Below, piece after piece: positions 53,697 to 62,232 of a stretch of DNA of 64,000 bases (position 1 is the stretch's first letter; every line of letters begins with the position of its first letter). A program made the translations under genes and the position numbers. The stretch comes from Flavobacterium sp. UGB4466 (GTDB lineage: Bacteria > Bacteroidota > Bacteroidia > Flavobacteriales > Flavobacteriaceae), in the NCBI RefSeq assembly GCF_903469665.1, contig NZ_CAGKLC010000009.1:20885-84884 (forward strand), given 5' to 3'. The notes beneath the pieces were generated by a model. It was not told where the DNA came from, made no database searches, and saw only the letters and a list, made by a program, of their open reading frames with translations.

Positions 53697-54083
53697 TTGA
53701 CAGGAAAAATTTACATAGTGTTTCTAATCATGACCTTTGGCTTCTTACTGATGCCCAGTGAAGGTTATGCCTGCGGAAAAACGAACGCGAAAAGTTCCTG
53801 CGAAAAGAAAGCAGTTTCAAAACATGAGACGGCTGATACTTCTCAAAAAAACTGTTGCCAAAAAGATAACGGCTCAAAAAATGAGGAGCACGGCTGTAAC
53901 CGAAAATGTGATCATTCGGGCTGTACCCCATCAGGACTTCAATTCAGTTTAATGACAAAGAATGAATTTGAGTTTGAAAAAAATCTATTCAATTTCTCTC
54001 TGGAGAAAACAATACCTTACTACAAAAACATCCCTATTTCTGATGGTTTTACATCTATTTGGTCACCCCCAAAAATAAAATAA
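53697..54083 (+). CDS. Exported Cys/His-rich protein (first gene of copper cluster)
   Basis: The 128-residue protein starts TTG, 20 nt after the -7 box TAAATTTG (53670-53677). The signal peptide is KIYIVFLIMTFGFLLMPSEG followed by YACGK. The mature part has cysteines in C-x7-C, CC, C-x3-C and C-x4-C spacing with Lys/His between (SQKNCCQKDNGSKN, HGCNRKCDHSGC). This suggests periplasmic metal binding, copper or zinc. I know no characterised homolog. An ATG start at 53730 would shorten the signal peptide. Confidence 0.62.
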   Translation: MTGKIYIVFLIMTFGFLLMPSEGYACGKTNAKSSCEKKAVSKHETADTSQKNCCQKDNGSKNEEHGCNRKCDHSGCTPSGLQFSLMTKNEFEFEKNLFNFSLEKTIPYYKNIPISDGFTSIWSPPKIK

Positions 54084-54248
54084 TTGTATCTCTGACAGCC
54101 AAAGTTGCGCTTTGTAACGAAACTTTTATTTCTCACAGAAGAAGTAATACACTGTGCGTCAGATTATTTACGAGACCATAATTAGCAATAATCAATCTTA
54201 AATTATTTAACTTAGAGGGAATTTAACGCTCTAATAAAATCAGATACA

Positions 54249-54779
54249 ATGAAAAAATCAATTTTAACCATAGTAATAGTAATCTTAGTCGCTTTTTCTG
54301 CTAATATTATTCTGGCCACTTCCATAAAAAGAGAAACTACAACAATAGAAGTTGCCGATTCAAGTCAGTTACAAACTGTTTATGATGCTTATTTTACGGT
54401 AAAAGATGCCTTAATTAAAAGCGATGCCAAACTCACTTCGGCAAAAGCCAAAGATTTACTGGATGCCATCACGGCTATAAAAATGAACCAATTAAAGGGT
54501 GACGAACACAACACCTGGATGAAAGTCATGAAGAAAATAACGGCTGACGCTAAAAGTATTTCGGCTACAACAGATCTTAAAAAACAGCGCGAAACTTTCA
54601 AATCGCTCTCCAAAAACACTTACGAACTTATTAAAGTGTCAAAATCAGATCAGGCGGTATACAAACAACACTGCCCGATGGTCGATGCCGACTGGCTGAG
54701 CAAAGAAAAGACGATTAAAAATCCTTATTACGGTTCGTCAATGTTAACTTGCGGAAGTGTGGTAGAAACGATCAAGTAA
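54249..54779 (+). CDS. DUF3347 family exported protein (copper-related)
   Basis: The 176-residue protein has an N-terminal signal/anchor (ILTIVIVILVAFSANIILA) and a helical DUF3347 body (LQTVYDAYFTVKDALIKSDA). The conserved C-terminal KQHCPMVDADWLSKEKTIKN, then PYYGSSMLTCGSVVETI, has CPM and MxTCG as likely soft-metal ligands. DUF3347 also occurs in CusB-like copper adaptors, and single-domain forms sit in copper loci. The HMA-AraC gene starts 2 nt after its stop, so both are one transcript. Confidence 0.85.
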   Translation: MKKSILTIVIVILVAFSANIILATSIKRETTTIEVADSSQLQTVYDAYFTVKDALIKSDAKLTSAKAKDLLDAITAIKMNQLKGDEHNTWMKVMKKITADAKSISATTDLKKQRETFKSLSKNTYELIKVSKSDQAVYKQHCPMVDADWLSKEKTIKNPYYGSSMLTCGSVVETIK

Positions 54780-54781
54780 AT

Positions 54782-55327
54782 ATGACACTCTGCATCAAAA
54801 ACATGGTGTGCAGACGATGTATAATGGTTGTGGAGTCTGAGTTAAAAAAACTCGGACTCCATCCAATTTCTGTGGTATTAGGTGAAGTCAAACTACAGGA
54901 CTCTATTTCCGAAAGTCAAAAAAAAGTGCTGCTCAAAAGTTTACAAACACTGGGCTTTGATTTTATTGATGACAAAAAAAGCAAGACGGTGGAGAGCATA
55001 AAAAAAGGCATCGCTGACCTGATTCATTCTAAAAACAACGACCACAAAGTCAACTTGTCTGATCACTTAATTAAAAACCTCGGCCAGGATTACAGCACAC
55101 TGAGCAATTTATTTTCAGAACTGGAAAACACAACTATTGAAAAATACTTTATCAGCCAAAAAATAGAAAAAGTAAAGGGGCTACTCCTTTATAGTAAACT
55201 GTCGTTAAGTCAGATTGCAGATACACTAAACTATAGCAATGTAGCGCATTTGAGCAATCAATTCAAGAAAATTACGGGCTTTACACCCACTAGCTTTAAA
55301 CAATTGCAAGGACAAAAAAAGCATTGA
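54782..55327 (+). CDS. HMA-AraC fusion transcriptional regulator
   Basis: The 181-residue protein fuses a heavy-metal-associated domain (about 1-65, CIKNMVCRRCIMVVESELKK) with a single C-terminal AraC-type helix-turn-helix region (about 125-178, KLSLSQIADTLNYSNVAHLS then NQFKKITGFTPTSFKQL). The MxCxxC motif that binds copper(I) is intact (MVCRRC, residues 8-13). It would sense copper directly and control the cluster. It is fused closely to DUF3347 and precedes the multicopper oxidase by about 485 nt. The start is the ATG at 54782, after the DUF3347 stop. Confidence 0.82.
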   Translation: MTLCIKNMVCRRCIMVVESELKKLGLHPISVVLGEVKLQDSISESQKKVLLKSLQTLGFDFIDDKKSKTVESIKKGIADLIHSKNNDHKVNLSDHLIKNLGQDYSTLSNLFSELENTTIEKYFISQKIEKVKGLLLYSKLSLSQIADTLNYSNVAHLSNQFKKITGFTPTSFKQLQGQKKH

Positions 55328-55812
55328 GATTGAGAATTTGTAACCCTTTTTCATTTATTCTAACCCGTAACTAAAAGAATTTGAAAGATTTTGTTTTGAG
55401 CAGATTCTGCAGATTGAGCAGATTTACATTTTAAAAATTTGCTCCTAAATAATCTACAAGATCTGTTCAAAATCTTTTAAAATCTGCGTGACAAAAAAAT
55501 TACGGTTCCTATAAATGATTACACCCTTTACATAAGCCCTCGCGAGCTTTGTGACTGGCTGTTTTTTGAAATCTTACAAATCATTCTCAAAATTGTACAA
55601 CCCTAAAGTACTCTTTACTTCAGAAATTTGCATTGTAATACTTAAAACATTGAAAAAATGACATTTACAGCCCGAGGAAAAAATTACGACAATGGGAACC
55701 TGAAGCGGAATGGAGATCAAAAGCACCCAAATAACGCAGCTAAAAATCAAGTTCGGCTTTAGTAATTGTAAACACTTTACGATTACGAAATCCAAACCTT
55801 TAAAATATCAAT
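55328..55812 (+). other. Gap between regulator and multicopper oxidase, with repeats
   Basis: This 485-nt gap has a 9-nt repeat on its left (GAGCAGATT, CTGCAGATT, GAGCAGATT at 55399-55425) and AAAATCTGCGTG on the right near 55480. Next is an unassigned stretch with a possible 34-codon frame at 55658-55762 (starts MTFTARGKNYDNGNLKRNGD), which has no strong support. I see no consensus promoter box. Confidence 0.5.
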
Positions 55813-58050
55813 ATGAAACTACAGACTATTATACTCCTCTTTTTAATCACTTTTAGTGCAAAAGCGCAAAAAGTGGTTCGTTACGATCTGCATGTTCGGG
55901 ACACTATTGTGAATTTTTCCGGAAAAGAAAAAAGAGCTCTTACGGTCAACGGACAAATTCCGATGCCCACTCTGACTTTTACGGAAGGAGATATAGCAGA
56001 AATTTACGTCCACAACGACTTAAAAAAAGAAAACACCGCACTTCACTGGCACGGATTATTCCTTCCGAATAAGGAAGACGGTGTTCCTTATTTAACCCAA
56101 ATGCCCATAAAACCAGGAACAACGCACAAATACAGTTTTCCTATTATTCAAAATGGAACGTATTGGTATCATAGCCACTCGGGGTTACAGGAACAAATTG
56201 GTTTGTACGGTCTTTTTATCATCAATAAAAAGAAAGACGATCCGACCATTAGAAAAGGAATCGATGATTTACCGACAATTCCGGTTATTCTGAGTGAATG
56301 GACGGATCTGAAACCGGAAAATGTACAGCGAATGCTACACAATGCCGACGATTGGTTCGCCATAAAAAAAGGGACGACACAAAGTTATGCCGAAGCCATT
56401 AAACAAGGCCACTTTGCCACAAAGGTAACCAACGAATGGAAACGTATGCATGCCATGGACGTTAGTGATATTTATTACGAAAAGTTTCTGATCAACGGTA
56501 AAAACGAACAACAACTTTCACAATTTAAAGCAGGCGATAAAGTAAGACTGAGAATTGCAAACGGAGGCGCTTCGAGTTATTTCTGGCTGACCTACGGCGG
56601 TGGAAAAATAACTGTTGTGGCGAGTGACGGAAATGATGTTGAGCCCGTAGAAGTTGACCGTTTGATTATTTCGGTTTCGGAAACCTATGATGTGGTGGTT
56701 ACTATCCCTGAAGATAAAAAATCCTTTGCATTTTTGGCTACAGCCGAAGACAGAACCGGATCTGCTTCATTATTTTTAGGAGCAGGAACGAAACAGTCTG
56801 TCAACCATCTTCCGAAATTAAAATATTTCGAAGGAATGAAAATGATGAACGATATGATGAAAATGAACGGTGACATGAACGATATGGGCATGCAAATGTC
56901 GCTGAACAAAATGGATATGAATGCCGTTATGTATCCTGAGATTACTGGAGGCGGCGAGCCTATGAAAATGGAAGATCACTCCAATCACAACATGGAAGGC
57001 ATGAACATGGCTACAGACACCACTGAGGTTGCCGGAATTACTACTCTGAATTACGGAATGCTGAAATCACCAACCATAACAACGCTGCCTAAAGATGCAC
57101 CGGTAAAAGAACTGCGCTTTGAGTTGTCCGGAAATATGAACCGTTATGTTTGGAGTTTAGACAATAAAGTTATTTCTGAAACCGATAAAATCCTGATCAA
57201 AAAAGGCGAAAACGTCCGAATCGTATTGTACAACGGATCCATGATGCGGCACCCCATGCATTTACACGGACATGATTTTAGAATTTTGAACGAACATGGC
57301 GATTACTCTCCGTTAAAAAATGTGATTGATATTATGCCAATGGAAACCGATACCATCGAATTTCAGGCCAATGCCGAAGGAGACTGGTTTTTTCATTGTC
57401 ATATCCTGTACCACATGATGGCCGGAATGGGACGTATTTTTACTTACGAGAATCAGGCACCCAATCCGCTAATTCACGATAAAAAAATGGCCGATAAGAT
57501 GCTAAAGATGGACGATCGTATGTTTCATTTTAGAGCCGAAAATGACTTTGCTTCCAACGGAAATGACGGAGAAGCTCTTTTAAGCAGTACACGTTGGAGT
57601 ATTGGTACCGAATGGAGATTAGGTTATAACAACAAAAATGGTTTCGAAACTGAGACACACATTGGACGCTACATAGGCAAAATGCAATGGTTTATGCCTT
57701 TCATCGGTTTTGACTGGCGTTACAGAAAAATGGGAATTGACGAACAGGAACAAAATATGTTTGGACAGAAGAATACCAAAGACCATCGTTCGGTTTTAAG
57801 CGCCGGTATTGAGTACACCTTACCTATGCTGGTAAAAGCGCAAGTTGAGGTTTTTACGGATGGAAATGTCCGAATTCAGTTTGAGCGAAAAGACATTCCC
57901 CTTGCCAGACGTCTGCGCATGAATTTGATGTGGAATACAGACAAAGAGTATATGGCCGGTTTGAAATACATCGTTGGACGAAACTTCGGAATCACAACGC
58001 ATTATGACAGTGATATGGGAGTTGGTTTCGGAGTAAATCTCAATTACTAA
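55813..58050 (+). CDS. Multicopper oxidase with Met-rich insert and CopB-like C-terminal barrel
   Basis: The 745-residue exported protein has signal MKLQTIILLFLITFSAKAQ. Three cupredoxin domains follow with the copper ligands intact: HWHG (78-81), HSH (120-122), HPMHLHGHD (480-488) and HCHILYHMMAGM (528-539; T1 ligands Cys529, His534, Met539). A Met-rich insert (about 341-375, MMNDMMKMNGDMNDMGMQMS) and an HSNHNMEGMNM segment suit copper(I) oxidation. After about residue 575 comes a beta-rich region with alternating aromatic and charged strands (FGITTHYDSDMGVGFGVNLN) resembling the CopB outer-membrane barrel. It therefore looks like a CopA-CopB fusion. Confidence 0.88.
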   Translation: MKLQTIILLFLITFSAKAQKVVRYDLHVRDTIVNFSGKEKRALTVNGQIPMPTLTFTEGDIAEIYVHNDLKKENTALHWHGLFLPNKEDGVPYLTQMPIKPGTTHKYSFPIIQNGTYWYHSHSGLQEQIGLYGLFIINKKKDDPTIRKGIDDLPTIPVILSEWTDLKPENVQRMLHNADDWFAIKKGTTQSYAEAIKQGHFATKVTNEWKRMHAMDVSDIYYEKFLINGKNEQQLSQFKAGDKVRLRIANGGASSYFWLTYGGGKITVVASDGNDVEPVEVDRLIISVSETYDVVVTIPEDKKSFAFLATAEDRTGSASLFLGAGTKQSVNHLPKLKYFEGMKMMNDMMKMNGDMNDMGMQMSLNKMDMNAVMYPEITGGGEPMKMEDHSNHNMEGMNMATDTTEVAGITTLNYGMLKSPTITTLPKDAPVKELRFELSGNMNRYVWSLDNKVISETDKILIKKGENVRIVLYNGSMMRHPMHLHGHDFRILNEHGDYSPLKNVIDIMPMETDTIEFQANAEGDWFFHCHILYHMMAGMGRIFTYENQAPNPLIHDKKMADKMLKMDDRMFHFRAENDFASNGNDGEALLSSTRWSIGTEWRLGYNNKNGFETETHIGRYIGKMQWFMPFIGFDWRYRKMGIDEQEQNMFGQKNTKDHRSVLSAGIEYTLPMLVKAQVEVFTDGNVRIQFERKDIPLARRLRMNLMWNTDKEYMAGLKYIVGRNFGITTHYDSDMGVGFGVNLNY

Positions 58051-58248
58051 ACAGATCGGCGTATCTACTTTAACTCAAATGTATAGCCTAGAAATGCTAT
58101 AATAACCTTCTCTTTATGCCCCGTTTTAAAATGAATTATTACAAAAACATTAACTAAACCGTAAGAGTTAACTTTAGAAAGTCTTTTTATATTTGAATTT
58201 CTATCTTCAATTAAAAAACAAAATCGTAAAACCTTAAATTAAACAAAA

Positions 58249-58443
58249 ATGAAAAACTTATTTGCCGTTTTAGCTGTTGCTTTATTTACAATTGGTGTTC
58301 AGGCTCAAGACACTAAGCCAGCTCCAAAAAAAGAAAAAGCTAAAAAAGAATCCTGTTGTAAAAAAATGGACAATGCGAAAACTGACACTGCAAAGACAGA
58401 TACTGCAAAATCAGACAAGAAATCTTGTTGCGCTAAAAAATAA
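58249..58443 (+). CDS. Small exported Cys-pair protein
   Basis: The 64-residue protein has a signal peptide (MKNLFAVLAVALFTIGVQAQ) and a Lys-rich mature part with two CC pairs (ESCCKKMD, KKSCCAKK). They flank a repeat of KTDTAKTDTAKSD. The CC pairs and lack of other features suggest metal binding; it could be a metallothionein-like peptide or chaperone of the copper cluster. A -7 box TATATTTG (58188-58195) gives its own promoter and a terminator follows. Confidence 0.72.
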   Translation: MKNLFAVLAVALFTIGVQAQDTKPAPKKEKAKKESCCKKMDNAKTDTAKTDTAKSDKKSCCAKK

Positions 58444-58462
58444 ACGAAACTTACTTTCAATA

Positions 58463-58490
58463 AAAAAGAGGCTATCATTAGCCTCTTTTT
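58463..58490 (+). terminator. Hairpin terminator
   Basis: AAAAAGAGGCT (58463-58473) pairs with AGCCTCTTTTT (58480-58490), followed by T. Confidence 0.88.
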
Positions 58491-58575
58491 TTGTTCCCCG
58501 TCCTTTCGACTAAGATCAACGATAACAGAAAAAATCTGCGAAATCCGCTAAATCTCCTTGCAAAAAACGCCCCAA

Positions 58576-58781
58576 CCAAAGGGAACGCGTAAAGCGATTG
58601 TCACAAACTACATTCGACATCTATCATTTGACTTTAAATTGCATACTAATTCATGACCAAATGCCTGTCTCTATTCCCTTAACCAAGCTCTAAATTTCAT
58701 CAAAGGTCATCATTGCTCCTCCCAGATATCTGAACATTTGCAAAAAATAATTTGCAAAATCACTTCGTGCGTTCCCTTTGG
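58576..58781. repeat. Long-loop inverted repeat (CCAAAGGGAACGC)
   Basis: CCAAAGGGAACGC (58576-58588) and GCGTTCCCTTTGG (58769-58781) are perfect 13-nt inverted copies with 180 nt between. AAATCTGCGAAATCCGCTAA words lie just before and GGCGGAATTTGGCG words just after. No frame is visible. It occupies the gap between the copper cluster and the DUF4442 gene. Confidence 0.6.
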
Positions 58782-58798
58782 CGGAATTTGGCGAAAAA

Positions 58799-59251
58799 CT
58801 ATTTAACGCGAACGCTCCACTCAAAGTCCATTTCAGAAACGGGAGTACCACTTTCGTCTGTTCCAATTGATTTCATCCAGAAGGTTTGTCCTTCACCGGT
58901 TTTGATTGTTTCTTTAATCGCATCGGCTATTAAGTGTCCGTCATTACAAACAAATGTTATTCTTCCTGTCGCCTTTTTGGTGAAATTTCCTTTATTGTTT
59001 GCGACTAACATCGAAATCTTTTTCCCGCTTTGTTGAATCTGAGAGATTACCAATGCTCCGGTAGTTAACTCTGCTGCCATTGCCTGAACGGCAAAATACA
59101 TCGAATTGAACGGATTTTGATTGATCCATCGGTGCTTAACACTTACGACGCATCTGTCTTTGTCGATTGCCTTTACACGAACGCCACAAATGTAGGCCGA
59201 CGGCAGTTTGAATAATACAAATTTATTGAGTTTAGAAACCGATAATGCCAT
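58799..59251 (-). CDS. DUF4442 family protein (hotdog-fold thioesterase-like)
   Basis: From the ATG at 59251 the protein is 150 residues. The hotdog-like pattern is VRVKAIDKDRCVVSVKHRWI, NQNPFNSMYFAVQAMAAELT, TGALVISQIQQS. It matches DUF4442, which is related to acyl-CoA thioesterases; the catalytic role is unproven. The longer frame adds 26 residues that do not fit. It is a single gene facing the copper cluster. Confidence 0.83.
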   Translation of the reverse strand: MALSVSKLNKFVLFKLPSAYICGVRVKAIDKDRCVVSVKHRWINQNPFNSMYFAVQAMAAELTTGALVISQIQQSGKKISMLVANNKGNFTKKATGRITFVCNDGHLIADAIKETIKTGEGQTFWMKSIGTDESGTPVSEMDFEWSVRVK

Positions 59252-59482
59252 GATGTTTATTTTTTTATGTAAAAATACAAAAAAACTATGCACGCACAAT
59301 AAATTACAACTACTTTCAAGGACTACCAATAAAATCAGGTACTCCGGATGATTTTCAGCGTTTTATCCGTACTTGAAGCATTTTAAACTTGTTAATATTT
59401 TGTTAATATTTGGTACTATGCAAAACAAGATACTGTCTTTTAGATATATATTTGCATAAGAAATTACTATATACTTTTAATC

Positions 59483-59962
59483 ATGGAAACAACAACACCA
59501 CTCATCATGGAAACTTCATCAGAAAAGAACACTGCAACGTTCACACACTTAAGCACTTTAAGTCAGTACATCATTCCATTTGGGAATTACATTTTCCCGA
59601 TATTAATCTGGACGAGTTACAAAGACAAATCAGAATTTGTAAACCACCATGGAAAACAGACTTTAAATTTTCAACTAAGTCTTCTGCTTTACACTCTGGT
59701 TTTGGCCTTAATTGCCATCCCGATCTTCATCACTGTTTTTTTACAAAATATTCCTATGGAAGCTGTATTTAACGACGAAGATTTCATCATCAGAAATTTT
59801 GACTTTAATGGAAACATTGCATTATTAAGTATTGGAGCAACAGCCGTTTTACTTTTTGGACTATTAAAATTTGTTGAATTCTTTTTAGTGATTTACGCTT
59901 CAATAAAAGCATCAAACGGAGAATTATACAAGTATCCGATAACAATTCCTTTTATCAAGTAG
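59483..59962 (+). CDS. DUF4870 family membrane protein
   Basis: The 159-residue protein has three or four membrane segments and the typical DUF4870 start of the fold, TFTHLSTLSQYIIPFGNYIF then PILIWTSYKDKSEFVNHHGK. Function is unknown. It lies behind a -7 box TATATTTG (59447-59454) and precedes the PadR-PspC-DUF2807 operon by about 200 nt of repeats. Met9 is an alternative start. Confidence 0.87.
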   Translation: METTTPLIMETSSEKNTATFTHLSTLSQYIIPFGNYIFPILIWTSYKDKSEFVNHHGKQTLNFQLSLLLYTLVLALIAIPIFITVFLQNIPMEAVFNDEDFIIRNFDFNGNIALLSIGATAVLLFGLLKFVEFFLVIYASIKASNGELYKYPITIPFIK

Positions 59963-59967
59963 GCCTT

Positions 59968-60120
59968 GACTTCGCTCAGTCTAACATAAAAATTAAAAGT
60001 TATAGTCGGAACCTTATTGACCATCATCAGAAAAGTTCCGAAATCAATCATCAATCATCAATCACCCGAGCCGGAAGGGCAAACCGGCATCTCAATCATC
60101 AATCAATCATCATCAATCAA
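59968..60120. repeat. AATCATC short repeats with GCCGG hairpin
   Basis: A single TTCGCTCAGTCTAACAT word (59969-59985, related to the 24-nt array at 21509) is followed by many AATCATC and CATCAATC words (60042-60120) around GCCGG-N9-CCGGC (60070-60088). It lies directly before padR, so it may be in that leader. No frame is visible. Confidence 0.55.
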
Positions 60121-60159
60121 AAAACGAATTGTTCAATCAAAAAAAAACAAAATGAAATT

Positions 60160-60492
60160 ATGAACATTGAAAACACAAAAGCACAGATGCGCAAAGGTGT
60201 TCTTGAGTTTTGCATCTTATCTGTATTAAAAGAAAAAGATGCCTACACATCAGAAATATTAGACACTTTAAAAAACGCAAAATTACTAGTTGTTGAGGGA
60301 ACAGTTTATCCACTTTTAACTAGGCTGAAAAACGACGGTTTGCTTAATTATCGATGGGAAGAATCTACTTCAGGACCACCAAGGAAATATTATGGATTAA
60401 CCGAAATAGGACAAACATTTTTAAACGAACTTAGCGGTACCTGGACAGAATTGTCTGACGCCGTAAAACTAATCACCAATCAAAATCAATAA
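60160..60492 (+). CDS. PadR family transcriptional regulator
   Basis: The 110-residue protein is a PadR winged helix: GVLEFCILSVLKEKDAYTSE, then ILDTLKNAKLLVVEGTVYPL, LTRLKNDGLLNYRWEESTSG, PPRKYYGLTEIGQ. It has the short, DNA-binding core only. It should repress a nearby operon; since the PspC gene starts 3 nt later, it probably autoregulates this cluster. Confidence 0.94.
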   Translation: MNIENTKAQMRKGVLEFCILSVLKEKDAYTSEILDTLKNAKLLVVEGTVYPLLTRLKNDGLLNYRWEESTSGPPRKYYGLTEIGQTFLNELSGTWTELSDAVKLITNQNQ

Positions 60493-60495
60493 GTC

Positions 60496-62229
60496 ATGAA
60501 CAAAACAGTAAATATTAACTTAGGCGGTATGGTTTTTCACATCGATGAAGATGCATATCTAAAACTGACACGCTATTTTGACGCCATAAAACGATCTCTT
60601 ACCAACTCGTCCGGACAGGATGAAATTATCAAAGATATCGAAATGCGTATCTCAGAATTGTTAATTGAGAAACAAAAAAGCGATAAACATGTTGTAGGAC
60701 TGAAAGATGTGGATGAGGTGATTACCGTTATGGGGCAGCCAGAAGACTATATTCTGGAAGATGAAGAAAAAACAAGTCAGTCTTTTAATGATTACGGAAC
60801 AAGAAAGCACAAAAAATTATACCGTGACAAAGAAAAAGGAATGATTGGTGGTGTAGCAACCGGTTTAGGGCATTATTTTGGAATTGACGCTGTTTGGATC
60901 AAAATTATCTTCTTAATATTTGTTTTCGCAGGTTTTGGAACCGGAATCTTAGCGTACTTCGTTCTTTGGATCGTTACTCCTGAAGCGATTACTACTTCGG
61001 AGAAACTGGAAATGACTGGTGAACCGGTAACGATCTCCAACATTGAGAAAAAAGTTCGTGAAGAAATTGAAAACTTATCGGACAAATTTAAAAATGCAGA
61101 TTATGACGCAATGGGAAACCAGGTAAAGTCGGGAGCTGAGAGAATAAGTAGTTCATTTGGAGACTTTATCATGACGGTTTTTAAAATATTCGCTAAATTC
61201 TTGGGAGTCATTTTAATCATATCCGGAATCAGTACTTTGATTATGTTGTTAATTGGAGTTTTCACTTTGGGAACTAATGTTTTTGTTGATTTTCCATGGC
61301 AAAACTTTGTAGATGCCGGAAACTTTACAGATTATCCGCTTTGGTCATTTGGTTTATTAATGTTCTTTGCTGTTGGAATTCCATTTTTCTTTTTGACCCT
61401 TTTAGGTTTCAAATTGTTATCTCCAAACCTGAAGTCTATTGGAAACATTACCAAATATACCTTGTTAGCCATTTGGATTATTGCAGTTGCTATCGCAATC
61501 AGCATTGGAATCAAACAAGCGACAGAACTTTCATACGACAACAAGATGGTCGAGAAAAAATCAATCAACATTACTTCAAAAGATACTCTTTTCGTAAAAT
61601 TCAGATACAATGATTATTATGCCAAAGATCTGGACCACCATAGTGATTTTGAATTTGTACAGGACTCAGCCAACAATCAGTTGATCTATTCTAACGATGT
61701 TCGCTTACATGTTTTACCTACAGATGAAGCTGCTCCTTACATTCAAATTGAAAAAACAGCCAGAGGAAACTCGTTTATCAATGCCAAACAAAGAGCAGAA
61801 AAAATTAGCTACAAGTTTGAGCTTAACGGAAACCATTTGATTTTAGACAATTATTTCCTGACAGATGTAAAAAATAAATTCAGAGGACAGGAAGTCGATG
61901 TATATTTGTACTTGCCTGAAGGACAATTATTCAAGCCGGATTCATCTGTACAAGATTATGACGATTCTGACAACGATTTTTTCAACTTACACTTTAGCGG
62001 TAACTACAATTACAAAGTACAAGGTTCAAAAATTAAATGTCTTGACTGCCCTGCCGAAGAAAACGAGTATGGAGATGAGTATGACGACACGACTGAAGAA
62101 AGTGTTATGGAGAACGATACCGTAAACGAAGTTTCTATTAAAGTTAATGGAAAAGAAATTTTAAACGGAAAGAAAACCAACGGAAGATTAACCACTGATA
62201 AAAACGGAGTTGTAATCAAAATTAACTAA
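60496..62229 (+). CDS. PspC domain membrane protein
   Basis: The 577-residue protein has an N-terminal soluble segment (about 1-110), a PspC domain (KGMIGGVATGLGHYFGIDAV, then WIKIIFLIFVFAGFGTGILA) and more membrane segments at about 230-260, 285-305 and 315-335. The large C-terminal region (about 345-577) is beta-rich and acidic at the end. PspC proteins belong to envelope-stress responses. It is in a PadR-PspC-DUF2807 unit with 3-nt gaps on both sides. Confidence 0.9.
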   Translation: MNKTVNINLGGMVFHIDEDAYLKLTRYFDAIKRSLTNSSGQDEIIKDIEMRISELLIEKQKSDKHVVGLKDVDEVITVMGQPEDYILEDEEKTSQSFNDYGTRKHKKLYRDKEKGMIGGVATGLGHYFGIDAVWIKIIFLIFVFAGFGTGILAYFVLWIVTPEAITTSEKLEMTGEPVTISNIEKKVREEIENLSDKFKNADYDAMGNQVKSGAERISSSFGDFIMTVFKIFAKFLGVILIISGISTLIMLLIGVFTLGTNVFVDFPWQNFVDAGNFTDYPLWSFGLLMFFAVGIPFFFLTLLGFKLLSPNLKSIGNITKYTLLAIWIIAVAIAISIGIKQATELSYDNKMVEKKSINITSKDTLFVKFRYNDYYAKDLDHHSDFEFVQDSANNQLIYSNDVRLHVLPTDEAAPYIQIEKTARGNSFINAKQRAEKISYKFELNGNHLILDNYFLTDVKNKFRGQEVDVYLYLPEGQLFKPDSSVQDYDDSDNDFFNLHFSGNYNYKVQGSKIKCLDCPAEENEYGDEYDDTTEESVMENDTVNEVSIKVNGKEILNGKKTNGRLTTDKNGVVIKIN

Positions 62230-62232
62230 GCC

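Noticed and set aside
55658..55762. A 34-codon frame between the HMA-AraC regulator and the multicopper oxidase
   Set aside because: It has no good ribosome site or promoter box that I can see and no recognisable motif. It is mentioned in the gap entry only.
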